Source: G963667075 sp963667075
GTDB taxonomy: Bacteria > Pseudomonadota > Alphaproteobacteria > Micavibrionales > Micavibrionaceae
Assembly (NCBI GenBank): GCA_963667075.1
Contig: OY762938.1
Coordinates: forward strand, 1,116,001 to 1,180,000
DNA: 64,000 nucleotides
Reading direction: 5' to 3'
This document shows, one piece after another, positions 50,787-59,741 of this stretch (its first letter is position 1; each line of letters opens with the position of its first letter). Below the pieces are notes generated by a model. The model was not told where the DNA came from, did not search any database, and saw nothing but the letters and a program-made list of their open reading frames with translations. Both the position numbers and the translations under genes were made by a program.

Positions 50787-53630
50787 CTAATGTAATGAAA
50801 CCATTTCAACGTATTTATTAACCACCGTTTTTTTATCTTTGGGTTCACCCTTGAAATAACGCAGAGCAAGCGCTTCTGAAAGTTCCTTAGCATCTTTATC
50901 CTGTAACGGTGTTTTGCTGAACAGATCCCGTGCTAGCTGATACTGAAATAAAAATAATTTCAGCTGTCTAGCAGATATTCCCTCCTCTTTATCCGTTCCT
51001 TTTTTAAGCTTTAGGTTTTGGATTGCTTCATTTAGATATCCCTTTTCCTCTGGAGTAAAGACATCATTAGTTACATGTGTACGTTCTTCATCCGAAATTT
51101 GTTCTTCTACTTTTTCTTCATCAATATCTTTTTCGCTTTTTCCTTCCTCACCTTCCTCAAGGTCTTGCTCTGCAGTTTCTTTTCCTTGAACAGTGCCTAA
51201 TTCAAGTGGGTCTTTTCTAGAAAATGCTGAAAGGCCTTGGTCAGGAATTTTTTTATTTTGTAGTGAATCCTCTATGCTTTTTCTATTACTTGCGCCGTTT
51301 GCTTCGTCTATAAACTGATCCAACAGTTCCAAAGTTTTGTTTTCTGGAACCGCGGGCAAGCGTAAAAAGGATAGAAAAAGCTTTTCCATGTGCTCACGAT
51401 ATATTTTTTTACGGTTCTCTCCACTTTTCCCCTGATGGTCTATTAGGTTTTCAAACCTTTTCTCAACTGCCATTTTCAAAACAGTTTCATCGGCAAGCAC
51501 TAAAATTTGTATACGCTTTGCAATTTCCTCATCTCCCTGTAGAAGAAGTGATATTTGTTCCAAAATTTCTATGGATTCTTCTGGTGAACAGCGGTCTAAA
51601 TCATCAATAACCAGCAAGATGCGCTCAGTATTTTCCTTTGGTTCCTTTACCCTAAGTAAGAAGAAAGCAAAAAAATAAGGTATAGACCATGCACTCCAAA
51701 CAAGCCAATTTATCGCAGAAGCCCATACACCAAGTGACGGTGTGTTGTTTTGAGCAATATAACATGAAAAGGTTATAGTTAAGGCAGATATTCCTACTAA
51801 CCGAAGCCAATCAAACACCTTCTTGTTGTTTTTTTCAATTATTGTGCAACAGATAAAAATATTAGAAAGCACAAAAGCTACAAAAAGAATCACTGCCAGG
51901 GCAGGAAAGAAAGTATTAGTATTAAAAATACCATACCCCCATAGCAGGATCGCCAGAAGAGGACACCCCCAACAACAAGCCTTTATCTTGTCTTTTTCCT
52001 CTGGAATCCAGCCAAGCAACAGAGCTTTTAAGTCCTCTCCTATTAAAGCTTGAATCCCAAGTTTCTCGTTATGTGTAGCCACCGACGCATAACCGGACAT
52101 GATTTCCTTTACAGCTTTTGGCCCGCTGATAAGAAGAGGAAGAGTTTTAAAGAGAAATAGTAAAAAGCCTAAACTTCCAATAACAGGGACTAACGCTGCC
52201 CATGCTCCTTTTAGAATAGAAAATATAGCAAAAATAATAAGGGGGAGCGATGCTCCAATAACAAAACGTACACCTCCTAATTTTGCAACATTTGTACGCA
52301 ATACCCTAGCAAGGCGAACATCAAAGCGAGCTCCCTCAACCATCTTTTTAGCTAAGGTTTCATATAAAAAGGCCCATGTTTCAGGAACACGGCGATATTT
52401 CCACGCTGAAAACCAAGCTACTTCATACTGATGCCCTTTAATTTTTTGATTTCCTGCTGCTCTTCCAAACATAGTTTCTTTTGTAACACGGTTAGAAAAT
52501 AATTCGGGGTTGGTCAACAAACTTTCCAATCCACCTTCTCCTTTCACATTCCCGCGAACCAAAGTGGTTTTTCCTGCACCCCAATTGCCAAGCAGGGCCA
52601 TGGAAAACTCGCCCTTTGCCGCTTGCATTACACGAGCTATCGCAAGAGCATAATCTTCAAAATCTAAATTTAATTTTCCGGTTACAATACGAGCACAATG
52701 GCGGCCTATAGCTACTGAAGAGGGGCTTGGATTGATATTATTATTTCCCGAATTGAATGTTTCTGGAGGTTTTGCGTTTTTAAATAAAAGCCTTTTTTCT
52801 AAAGATGTTGAAAGAAAAGCATTAATCTTATAAGTATGTTCACTATAGATTTTTTTTGGCAGGAGAATTTCTTCTTTTATTTCCTCCCAAAGAACAGCCT
52901 TTCCTTCTAATCTTTCCTCATACCAGTTAATCCAATAGTGAAAACCAGAATCCTCGGAAAGTAATATTTTGCTAAGCTTTTCCCACTTTTCAGATATGAG
53001 CTTAGGAAAAGAATTATTGTGCCATAAAGGAGTCTTTTCCCGAGCGCCACGTTCTTTTATGATAAGCAAGTCTTGCTCAATTGCAGATAAAGCATCCTCT
53101 ACGAAATTCATACTAGCTTTAAGAGCGTTTACGGCTATCTTTCCTGCGCTAACCATTTCTGCTTCTGCAGCAAATGAAACAGTGTAGCCAGCAGCTTCCT
53201 GCTTAATAAGCATATAAAAATTGTAGTTAGATTTTGCAAGCAAAGCAGCGTCGGTTGCAGCACTAGCTGTGTTAAAGGCAGGATTCTTGGGTGCTATTAA
53301 ATTATTAATAGTGGTTTTAGCTACTTCTCCTGCCTCTTCTGCAGCTAACGCAGCAAGGAAGGCGGATCGTTCAAGATTTTCAATAGACCCGTTGTCTGTG
53401 TCTTTATCGTTAACAGAATTAGACCTAGTTTTTCTTAAAACTTCTATTGCGACATTGGCGCACTGACAGGCTCTAAAGGTTATAAATACCAAATTTTGAA
53501 AACGAGAATCTCTTGAAATAACAACAGGCAATGCTCGCATTACAGCACGAACGGCTACCCAACTTCCATCTCTGGGATCGATCATTTCTATCTTTTCTTT
53601 AATTATTTGTATTTGCTGATCGTAAGACAT
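50787..53630 (-). CDS. KAP family P-loop NTPase with membrane helices
   Basis: A 947-residue protein. Walker A is MALLGNWGAGKTTL near residue 345 and Walker B LLVIDDLDRCSPEES near 680; the NTPase is split by a set of about six membrane helices (about 445-670), as in KAP NTPases. The N-terminal 300 residues are helical, and an acidic linker (EEGEEGKSEKDIDEEK) precedes the C-terminal domain. KAP NTPases sit in membranes and are frequent in phage defence. It is alone on its transcript next to the right island edge. No signal peptide. Confidence 0.85.
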   Translation of the reverse strand: MSYDQQIQIIKEKIEMIDPRDGSWVAVRAVMRALPVVISRDSRFQNLVFITFRACQCANVAIEVLRKTRSNSVNDKDTDNGSIENLERSAFLAALAAEEAGEVAKTTINNLIAPKNPAFNTASAATDAALLAKSNYNFYMLIKQEAAGYTVSFAAEAEMVSAGKIAVNALKASMNFVEDALSAIEQDLLIIKERGAREKTPLWHNNSFPKLISEKWEKLSKILLSEDSGFHYWINWYEERLEGKAVLWEEIKEEILLPKKIYSEHTYKINAFLSTSLEKRLLFKNAKPPETFNSGNNNINPSPSSVAIGRHCARIVTGKLNLDFEDYALAIARVMQAAKGEFSMALLGNWGAGKTTLVRGNVKGEGGLESLLTNPELFSNRVTKETMFGRAAGNQKIKGHQYEVAWFSAWKYRRVPETWAFLYETLAKKMVEGARFDVRLARVLRTNVAKLGGVRFVIGASLPLIIFAIFSILKGAWAALVPVIGSLGFLLFLFKTLPLLISGPKAVKEIMSGYASVATHNEKLGIQALIGEDLKALLLGWIPEEKDKIKACCWGCPLLAILLWGYGIFNTNTFFPALAVILFVAFVLSNIFICCTIIEKNNKKVFDWLRLVGISALTITFSCYIAQNNTPSLGVWASAINWLVWSAWSIPYFFAFFLLRVKEPKENTERILLVIDDLDRCSPEESIEILEQISLLLQGDEEIAKRIQILVLADETVLKMAVEKRFENLIDHQGKSGENRKKIYREHMEKLFLSFLRLPAVPENKTLELLDQFIDEANGASNRKSIEDSLQNKKIPDQGLSAFSRKDPLELGTVQGKETAEQDLEEGEEGKSEKDIDEEKVEEQISDEERTHVTNDVFTPEEKGYLNEAIQNLKLKKGTDKEEGISARQLKLFLFQYQLARDLFSKTPLQDKDAKELSEALALRYFKGEPKDKKTVVNKYVEMVSLH

Positions 53631-53903
53631 AATTTGTTCCCAGAGTTAAACTGTTTGCATGCTAGAAGCTGTAGAGTTAACTTACTGAATAAAAAAATAC
53701 TAGCGTTTAAATAGAAACTTTTTTTAAATATATATATATTTAAAAAGGCGATAATAATGCCGGAGGAAATTAATAGGGCTTATGTGATATTAAAAGAGCT
53801 GGTTTTTCGTGCCCAGGCGAGGGGCTCTAAAGCCTAGAAACAAGAGGCTGGATATGGGTAAGGGTGGTTAGATATTAGTTGATATTAAATTAGACATAAT
53901 ATA

Positions 53904-53949
53904 ATTTGTAATCATCAGGTCCGCGGTTCGAATCCGTGTTGCGGCACCA
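53904..53949 (+). pseudogene. 3' half of tRNA-Thr, right island junction
   Basis: Beginning with the core ATTTGTAAT (53904-53912), the sequence gives the anticodon 3' strand, variable loop, T-arm CGCGG-TTCGAAT-CCGTG, acceptor TTGCGGC and CCA. It is different from the T-arm of the complete copy at 32611 but pairs with the 5' half at 32476. Without a 5' half and promoter it should be silent. Confidence 0.75.
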
Positions 53950-53985
53950 TTCTAAACTCATTACTATGCCGCATATTTATATTGT

Positions 53986-54060
53986 TGGGGCGTGGCCAAG
54001 CGGTAAGGCAACGGTTTTTGGTATCGTCATGCGGAGGTTCGAATCCTCCCGCCCCAGCCA
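53986..54060 (+). tRNA. tRNA-Gln (anticodon TTG), second copy
   Basis: Acceptor TGGGGCG/CGCCCCA, D-arm GCCA/GGC, anticodon stem ACGGT/ATCGT, loop TTTTGGT with TTG, T-arm GGAGG/CCTCC, encoded CCA. It folds as well as the copy at 32736 and differs by several compensated changes. It is probably the resident gene downstream of the split tRNA-Thr. Confidence 0.9.
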
Positions 54061-54172
54061 TTTTTTATAACTCCGTAAATTCTGTAGGCCATCAAACGGC
54101 GGACGCAAAGCATACACTATAGCCAAGCCCATAATTACTTGAACGGATTAAGGAATCTGCTATACTTTTGGC

Positions 54173-54538
54173 ATGAGATGTTCATCAGATTTGCGCGAAC
54201 GGGTTATAGCGTTTGTAAGGGGCGGCGGAAGCAAGGCTGAAGCGGCTGAGAGGTTCAAGGTATCGCGAGGGAGCATATACAACTGGCTCAAGAGCGAGGA
54301 TATATCATCATACAAGCGTCCAGGCCCCAAAGGGGCGCGCAAGCTTGATCTGAAGGAGCTGGACGCTCATGTTCAGGCCTTTGACGATATGACGCAAGCC
54401 GAACGCGCCCGGCATTTCGGGGTTTCCCGCCATTGCGTATGGTATAATCTTCGCAGGCTCAGGATCAGCCGTAAAAAAAATGACGCGTTACAAGCAGCGC
54501 GACAATATGAAAAGGAAGACGTTTCTCCGTCTTCGTGA
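54173..54538 (+). CDS. IS630 transposase, HTH half (frame 1)
   Basis: A 121-residue DNA-binding half: CSSDLRERVIAFVRGGGSKAEAAERFKVS, then RGSIYNWLK and a second HTH HFGVSRHCVWYNLRRL. At its end the run CGTAAAAAAAATG lets the ribosome slip by one base into the DDE half, giving a fused transposase, as in the other IS630 here. Otherwise it makes a short repressor-like product. Confidence 0.8.
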   Translation: MRCSSDLRERVIAFVRGGGSKAEAAERFKVSRGSIYNWLKSEDISSYKRPGPKGARKLDLKELDAHVQAFDDMTQAERARHFGVSRHCVWYNLRRLRISRKKNDALQAARQYEKEDVSPSS

Positions 54539-54908
54539 ACGATATAGACGGCGCGGATATTCCTTCATTTATCTGGATGAGTGCGGCTTCGCTCTGGAAG
54601 CGGCAAGACTGTACGGCTATGCCCCGAAAGGCGTGCGCGTTTACGGGGAAATCTCCGGACACAAACGCCCAAGAACATCTCTTCTTGCCGTCCGCATGCC
54701 GGAGGGAGCCTTGCAGGCAACCCAGCTATGGGAGGGAACCTGTAACGCCGACATCTTCAATGACTGGCTCGAACACCGCCTTGGGCCTTACTTGCGCCCG
54801 CATCATGTCGTGGTTCTTGATAACGCGGCATTTCACAAATCTTCCAGAACAAGGGATATTATCGAAGCCACGGGAGCAAAATGCCTGTATCTTCCGCCTT
54901 ATACGCGC
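54480..54908 (+). pseudogene. IS630 transposase, DDE half, truncated
   Basis: The first two acids are in IYLDECGF and VVLDNAAFHKS. The sequence breaks after YLPPY where NPIE should follow, so the third catalytic residue (Glu) is absent. The open frame runs on to 54989 only by chance in foreign sequence. Confidence 0.8.
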
Positions 54909-55528
54909 AATTATCTCCGATATAAAATTAGGATCAACAGAAAATATACGGCTAAGTGTTGCTCCATTGTAATCAGCGTGTTTGTCTGATTTACAATGAA
55001 TAAGATAAGCTTGCTTGATTAAATCAAGATCCAACAAATCAAATAGGTTCTTATTTACCTCGGTATTCCCAGAAAGTCTTGTGCTAGAGAAGGGTACTTT
55101 TGATAAAGATCAAAAGAGATGCCTTGCAATCCAAATATTTGAATTTTAATTCCTTTTTCTTTGCAAAGATCATAGAGACTTTGTTCATCTGTAAGTGACA
55201 GCCCAGAATTATGGCAGAAAACAATTTCTTCTATTTCACTCAGTGGAATACCCGTTTTATTCGCATCAAAACACTTTTCCAAATCACCTTTTAACTTTTT
55301 TGCGGTATTTGTTTGATCGGTTGTGTGTTCTGCAAAGACAAGCTTACCGTTATCTTGCCTAATATAACTGTCAGGCGTTCCTTTTTTTACTTTATCGGCA
55401 CCGATAACAGAGCCTATAGGGTTAATGTTCTTGTAGCCTTTTTTATAGATATAGCTATCAGCAAGCTTTTGAAACTTCCCACCGTCCATTTCTTTCAGAG
55501 CATCTTGTATTTGATTGAACTTAGACAT
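54909..55528 (-). pseudogene. Avs-like nuclease-NTPase gene, N-terminal remnant
   Basis: From the ATG at 55528 (FNQIQDALKEMDGGKFQKLAD) runs a domain with GTPDSYIRQDNGKLVFAEHTT, a PD-(D/E)XK pattern, then EEIVFCHNSGLSLTDEQSLYDLC and IFGLQGISFDLYQKYPSLAQ, the N-terminal nuclease of Avs-type STAND NTPases. A lost base in CCGAGG near 55060 shifts the frame; the next frame goes on EVNKNLFDLLDLDLIKQAYLI for another 40 codons to the IS junction at 54908. The NTPase and sensor parts have been deleted. Confidence 0.7.
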
Positions 55529-55592
55529 TCCCAACACCCCTTTTCCATTTTACTGCAAACAATTCGTCAACCATACACAACCCTATACTATG

Positions 55593-56330
55593 TTAATCAG
55601 GCAACTCTTCAGGCAGTTCGCGCACTGCTTTTATTATTTCAGGATACTGTTGTGCAAGATATGAAGAGTTAGATATCACTGCGTCTATCCTTCCCTGAAT
55701 CTCTGGCGTATCCATACCGATTAATTTTTTTAAGCTATGCTCACTAAGACCATATTTTGCAACAGCTCCACCAGCATCATTGAAACTAAAAGAATATCCT
55801 GTAGACATCATAGTTCTGAGCAGCTCCAAAAAACTTCTATCATTAGAAACCCAGCCATCAATTTCTTGCCCTGCTCTATCATTATTAAGCCGTAAGCTTT
55901 CAATAAACTCCTGCGCATCATTACGTATTGCAAACATAATTCTCAAGCGTTCCGGAATATTATCGTACTCATCTTGCTCCTGAAATAATCGCTTTTGACA
56001 GCTTTTAATAGCCTTTTCATTGCCAAGCCGGTCTCGTAAGACGGCAAACAACAAAAATAAAGTTGTCATGCGTTGCTGGCCGTCAAGAAGATCGTTTTCG
56101 CTAAACTCTACGCCATCACCGCTTCTTGTTTTTTGAGATTGAAAAACAAAAGAACCAAGAAAATATTCAGAATCTGGTTTTTCAAGCATTGCATAACAGA
56201 CATCATCCAGAAGCTCCGAAACTTGATCATTTCCCCAGACATAGGGACGCTGATATTCTGGTATGCGAAACCACATTTCGGAGAAAATTTTTCCGACTAG
56301 TATTTTTTCACTTTTGATTTCATTCTTCAT
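55593..56330 (-). CDS. DUF262 (GmrS-like) protein, short
   Basis: The N-terminal 170 residues are a DUF262 domain: FRIPEYQRPYVWGNDQV and LLDGQQRMTTLFLLF (nucleotide-binding DGQQR). GmrSD enzymes of this family restrict DNA with modified cytosine. The usual proteins have 550 or more residues with a DUF1524 HNH nuclease; here the frame ends after 245, and the tail (LAQQYPEIIKAVRELPEELPD) is unlike the family. It is probably a truncated relic or a DUF262-only protein. It is transcribed towards the Avs remnant. Confidence 0.7.
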   Translation of the reverse strand: MKNEIKSEKILVGKIFSEMWFRIPEYQRPYVWGNDQVSELLDDVCYAMLEKPDSEYFLGSFVFQSQKTRSGDGVEFSENDLLDGQQRMTTLFLLFAVLRDRLGNEKAIKSCQKRLFQEQDEYDNIPERLRIMFAIRNDAQEFIESLRLNNDRAGQEIDGWVSNDRSFLELLRTMMSTGYSFSFNDAGGAVAKYGLSEHSLKKLIGMDTPEIQGRIDAVISNSSYLAQQYPEIIKAVRELPEELPD

Positions 56331-56363
56331 TGTAATTCCTTACTTGCCGTTATCTTATCAAAT

Positions 56364-57665
56364 TTAATCACTCGACACATTAGACTTATTCAAATCCGCC
56401 ACCCGAAAAGCATTCTTCATCAGGTTAATCTCACGAGCTGGCAACTTCAGCCGCTTTGCCAGATCCGGCCATGTGCGTACCGCGCCCGCAACTTCGGCGA
56501 TAATCTCCTCTGCACGTGCTTCACTGATACGAAAGACTGGCGCGACACTGCGGACAAGATCAAGGCTTGTGCTGTTATCGTCTTTTGAAATATTCAATGC
56601 CAGACCTCCGCCAGTGGCGACCGGATTCATGTCATAGGCAGGAGAAAGTGTCCAACCTCGCGGCGTTAATAAAAAGCCGTGATTGCGCAGGTGGTCATCC
56701 GTATTGGACACACAGACAAAAAACACGATCCGCCGCCACAGTTGCTCCAGATCCTTATTCACCTGCGACCCGTTCTTCATGAGGAACGCGGCCAGATCCA
56801 GATAGCTCACGCCGGTGTCTGCACCGTCTCCGTCTTTCTTTCCCAGCAGCGTCATGGCCGAGGCAAAATGAATGCGCTCACCACCCTCTTTTCGATCAAA
56901 GCGTCTGGTTAAAAACGTATCGTAATCACTCGAAAAGTTTTTAATTTCAGCAGTGGCGGTATCTATGCCTGCTTTTTGCGCAAGATCATGCACGAGAAAT
57001 TCCCAGCGACCGATATTGATCTCATCATTATTGCTGGGGAATTTGGCAATCCATGGATAACCGTTTTCATCGAGCACGCTGGCTTTCGGGCGCGCCCCGC
57101 CGAGCGAGCTACCCGGTGAGATCAGCATCTTGAGCCATTTCATGTAATCCTGTTGGTTCTCGGCTTCATCGCGTTCCAGCTGGAGGCTGGCATATTCCAG
57201 ATCGCGCAGCTTTGTCCATGGTGGGGCAGCGACACCGGCCTGATCATCCAGAAACGGACCATCTTCGGATAATCTGAAACGCAGCGCCCCCATCCGGTGA
57301 CCATCATATACCCCAAGCAGGTAATCCGACTCCATGAGCGGTCTGCTATCGCGCTCTTCCATTTTTGCCTGCTGCGCTTCACGCCGCTGCATCAAGACAC
57401 GCCCCCAGCGGTCAGGAGAGGAATCGAGAAACAAACCAAAATTATCGCTGCCGTCGCGGGCATATTGCGGTCCGGCAAATAAACCCAGGTCAGGATCAAG
57501 CAGTTGTGCATGCCCTGATTTCAGCCAGGCGGGAGCATACTCAAAGGAAAATATCTCCTTGCCTCTTACGGGCACGGCATAAAGAGTCCCCATCAATGCG
57601 GGCTCTTCCATACCTTCCCAATATGCACAAACCTGAATCGCTTTTTGTATTTGTTTTTTACTCAT
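56364..57665 (-). CDS. hipA: HipA-family serine/threonine kinase toxin
   Basis: HipA phosphorylates a translation factor target (GltX in E. coli) and stops growth. The 433 residues show SSLGGARPKASV (ATP-binding loop), LTRRFDRK, NTDDHLRNHGFLL (catalytic aspartate and Asn) and SPAYDMNPV (metal-binding DMN). All key residues look intact. It overlaps hipB by four bases. Type HipA of the longer form without HipT. Confidence 0.9.
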   Translation of the reverse strand: MSKKQIQKAIQVCAYWEGMEEPALMGTLYAVPVRGKEIFSFEYAPAWLKSGHAQLLDPDLGLFAGPQYARDGSDNFGLFLDSSPDRWGRVLMQRREAQQAKMEERDSRPLMESDYLLGVYDGHRMGALRFRLSEDGPFLDDQAGVAAPPWTKLRDLEYASLQLERDEAENQQDYMKWLKMLISPGSSLGGARPKASVLDENGYPWIAKFPSNNDEINIGRWEFLVHDLAQKAGIDTATAEIKNFSSDYDTFLTRRFDRKEGGERIHFASAMTLLGKKDGDGADTGVSYLDLAAFLMKNGSQVNKDLEQLWRRIVFFVCVSNTDDHLRNHGFLLTPRGWTLSPAYDMNPVATGGGLALNISKDDNSTSLDLVRSVAPVFRISEARAEEIIAEVAGAVRTWPDLAKRLKLPAREINLMKNAFRVADLNKSNVSSD

Positions 57666-57985
57666 TCTTTTGTCCGTTTCGGTACGCGTTCTTTGGTATG
57701 AGTAAGTTCGGCATCCTGCAAGCGCCGCCCCAGCGGATCATCCTTGCCAATCAGCAGCAGATCCTTCTCAAGCCCCAGACAAAACAGAACGCTCGCATAC
57801 GCGCCTAATGTTACGCCGCTATCACCGTTTTCAACTTTACGCAGCGTTGTACGGCTCATGCCCGCACGCTCGGCAAGCATGGTCGTCGTGATTTTCCGGC
57901 GCAATCGCGCCAGTTTGATGTTCTCTCCAAGCTCTTTCAAAATGTCTTCTAAAGCCGGAGATAAAGGGGCTGTTTTTTGAGCCAT
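57662..57985 (-). CDS. hipB: HipB-family antitoxin, Xre HTH
   Basis: 107 residues with HTH: LGENIKLARLRRKITTTMLAERAGMSRTTLRKVENG, then GAYASVLFCLGL. HipB represses the operon and neutralises HipA. GGAG lies before the ATG at 57985. The palindrome at 58003-58020 is a likely operator. The C-terminal basic tail (HTKERVPKRTKE) may contact HipA. Confidence 0.88.
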   Translation of the reverse strand: MAQKTAPLSPALEDILKELGENIKLARLRRKITTTMLAERAGMSRTTLRKVENGDSGVTLGAYASVLFCLGLEKDLLLIGKDDPLGRRLQDAELTHTKERVPKRTKE

Positions 57986-58002
57986 TACGAACTCCTATTC
58001 AA

Positions 58003-58052
58003 TGGTTATTATTATAACCACAAAATGCATATAATGTCCAATATAATAACCA
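58003..58052. promoter_or_regulatory. HipB operator
   Basis: TGGTTAT-TATT-ATAACCA at 58003-58020 is a perfect palindrome just before hipB. A second ATAACCA half-site is at 58046-58052. Confidence 0.6.
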
Positions 58053-58406
58053 TTAATACAAAATGATTTTATACGCTGAAATAAGCGACGTCAGCGATGA
58101 GGCAGGCGATGTGATAACCGTCAGTATGAAAATACTCGGGCTATATAAAGATTCACGTTTGAATTTCCACGAAAAATGCGGATAGACACCGGCTTACCCG
58201 CCGTTTGCAAAACAGCGGAAAGCCTTGCCCGGCCTTGATTCACAAAAGTTCCTTGTTCTATTGCTATACTAACGCTCCATTTTTTCACGAAAAACGTGAA
58301 TTTATGGATCAGTAATATAGCAGGGTTAACGCAAGTAGCGGGAGGATTGGTTTAAATTTTCGCCGATAAGGGTACTCACAGTACCGTTACAGCGACAAAT
58401 TTAAAC
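58053..58406. other. Gap without recognised genes
   Basis: About 350 bases between the hipBA operator and the GNAT stop. I see no convincing gene, RNA or repeat, only a direct word TCACGAAAAACGTGA near 58285 (short palindrome). Confidence 0.4.
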
Positions 58407-58937
58407 TCAGGGCAGCCAGAGGGCTTTATTCTGCCACGGCCTGAGCGGGGTGAGTGTGCCGGTGACAGGCGTGGCATTATCATCCAGCAGCACAGATTGC
58501 CAAGCGCCGTCCCATTCAGCGGGCAGGTCATAAGGCGGCTTGATATTCTTCTCTGTCTCGAACCCGTACCGGCTATAAAAATTAGGATCACCAAGAACAC
58601 AAACTTTAGAAATACCGCGCTGTTTTAGTGCCTCAAACCCGGCTTGAATAAGCGCGCGGCCAATACCCTGACCTTGGCTATCCGGTAAAGTGCCTAGCGG
58701 TCCGAGAAGCCCGACTTGATCCGTGTTACCCTCAACCGTGCAAAGCGTCAAAACCACATGACCGATAATAGCATCCCCCGCCACAGCAACCAGTGACAAA
58801 ACCGCTTCGCCCTCATCCAGCAAATCCCGCACCAGCGGCTGCAAATCCTCCTCCGGGAATATCGCCGGATAAATTCCAACAATCTCGGCGGCTTCTTCTG
58901 GCGTGCTTTGACGTATCACATATGGGTTCATGTTCAT
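58407..58937 (-). CDS. GNAT family N-acetyltransferase
   Basis: A 176-residue acetyltransferase. The acetyl-CoA pyrophosphate loop is LPDSQGQGIGRALIQAG, followed by GFEALKQRGISKVCVLGD and PNFYSRYGFE, the pattern of YhbS-type GNATs. I start at the ATG at 58937; the frame runs back to 59039 with poor support and no ribosome site. Base composition is somewhat GC-richer than neighbours. Substrate unknown. Confidence 0.85.
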   Translation of the reverse strand: MNMNPYVIRQSTPEEAAEIVGIYPAIFPEEDLQPLVRDLLDEGEAVLSLVAVAGDAIIGHVVLTLCTVEGNTDQVGLLGPLGTLPDSQGQGIGRALIQAGFEALKQRGISKVCVLGDPNFYSRYGFETEKNIKPPYDLPAEWDGAWQSVLLDDNATPVTGTLTPLRPWQNKALWLP

Positions 58938-59088
58938 CTTATCAGTCTGCTTTTTACATGTAACATTCATCGTGCTCATATTGCGTTTAATATTAAGCAT
59001 GAGCTCATGAATATCAATATATGAACCACCCAGGCACACCTGAAGCCGTTTTTATTTTCACTGCTTTTCGAAGGGGTTGTCAGGAATT

Positions 59089-59153
59089 TGCTTCCGGATT
59101 GCTTCCAAATCCGATGCAGGGCATTGATCTGCATCGCATCAAAATGACTGTTA
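59089..59153. repeat. Copy of the sequence beside the right-end integrase
   Basis: GGAATTTGCTTCCGGATTGC and the following GATGCAGGGC repeat the sequence at 63192-63240 with a few changes. At the other site it lies between the tRNA-Met fragment and the integrase, so this copy may mark the edge of a related, decayed element. Confidence 0.45.
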
Positions 59154-59170
59154 AGCCATTGAAATATAAA

Positions 59171-59280
59171 GGAAAAAATTGGTTGCGGGAGGGCGATACG
59201 GGATTAAATCAAGCGGAAAATCTGGTGATAAATTAAATTTGGTTGCGGGGGGACGATTTGGGATTAAATCATGCCTTATT
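59171..59280. repeat. 60-bp tandem repeat with tRNA-Met-end-like words
   Basis: GGTTGCGGGAGGGCGATACG at 59181 and GGTTGCGGGGGGACGATTTG at 59241 repeat at a spacing of exactly 60 bases, both followed by GGATTAAATCA. TGGTTGCGGGAG is also the complement of the 3' end of tRNA-Met at 63017, so these may be old attachment-site copies. Confidence 0.45.
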
Positions 59281-59376
59281 GATCTTGATCCGAATAACGA
59301 CAATGACTTCCTAATCCCTATAGAAGAGAGCCAAATTTAAGGTAGGTAGGTGAACAGGTGTGATAGCCCCATTTCA

Positions 59377-59598
59377 GTTGTTTTTAAGTTGTATTAACAA
59401 CATTTGGGGCACCTTTTCAAAACCGCCTATTTCCTATTGTTTTTTAATTGTATTAACAATCATTTTTATTTCCATAGATGTATTATTTACACTGTATTAA
59501 CAGTAGAAAATGGCGAAAATGACAAGCTTGGAAAACGCCTGTTTTCAACCTGTATTAACAGGCCCTTTAAAGCTGTTTTTACGCTGTATTAACAGCGT
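59377..59598. repeat. Array of five co-varying palindromes
   Basis: Palindromes at 59388, 59447, 59491, 59549 and 59583 read GTTGTATTAACAAC, ATTGTATTAACAAT, ACTGTATTAACAGT, CCTGTATTAACAGG and GCTGTATTAACAGC. All share TGT-ATTA-ACA in the same orientation; the outer two base pairs differ but stay complementary. In four units the left arm NNTGT also appears once more exactly six bases before it (59377, 59436, 59538, 59572). The last is longer: ACGCTGT-ATTA-ACAGCGT. There is no fixed spacer length, so this is not a CRISPR. The array lies in a gene-free gap of 800 bases. Confidence 0.8.
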
Positions 59599-59741
59599 TG
59601 GACGCTCCGCGAAGAAATAAGCCGTTTTCTTTATTATTCCCTTATTATTAAATAAAGTAATATTTCCGTAGTTAAGGCTCGATTTTATGGCTCAGAACGG
59701 AGAGTTTAACGCCATTACAGATTGTACAACAAGGGGAAGGT

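Larger units (their letters stand above)
54173..54908 (+). mobile_element. IS630-family element, 3' end deleted
   Basis: Two frames of an IS630 transposase are present. The sequence follows the family to LPPYT and then changes abruptly near 54908 into the back end of an unrelated gene, so the catalytic Glu region (NPIE) and right inverted repeat are gone. The element cannot move on its own. Confidence 0.8.

Noticed and set aside
54726..55037. Separate gene of 103 codons on the minus strand
   Set aside because: Its first half is the frame-shifted continuation of the Avs-like remnant and its second half is antisense to the IS630 transposase.
59377..59598. CRISPR array reading of the palindromic repeats
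   Set aside because: The repeat is short and its ends vary, spacers are 9-45 bases and unequal, and no cas gene is nearby.
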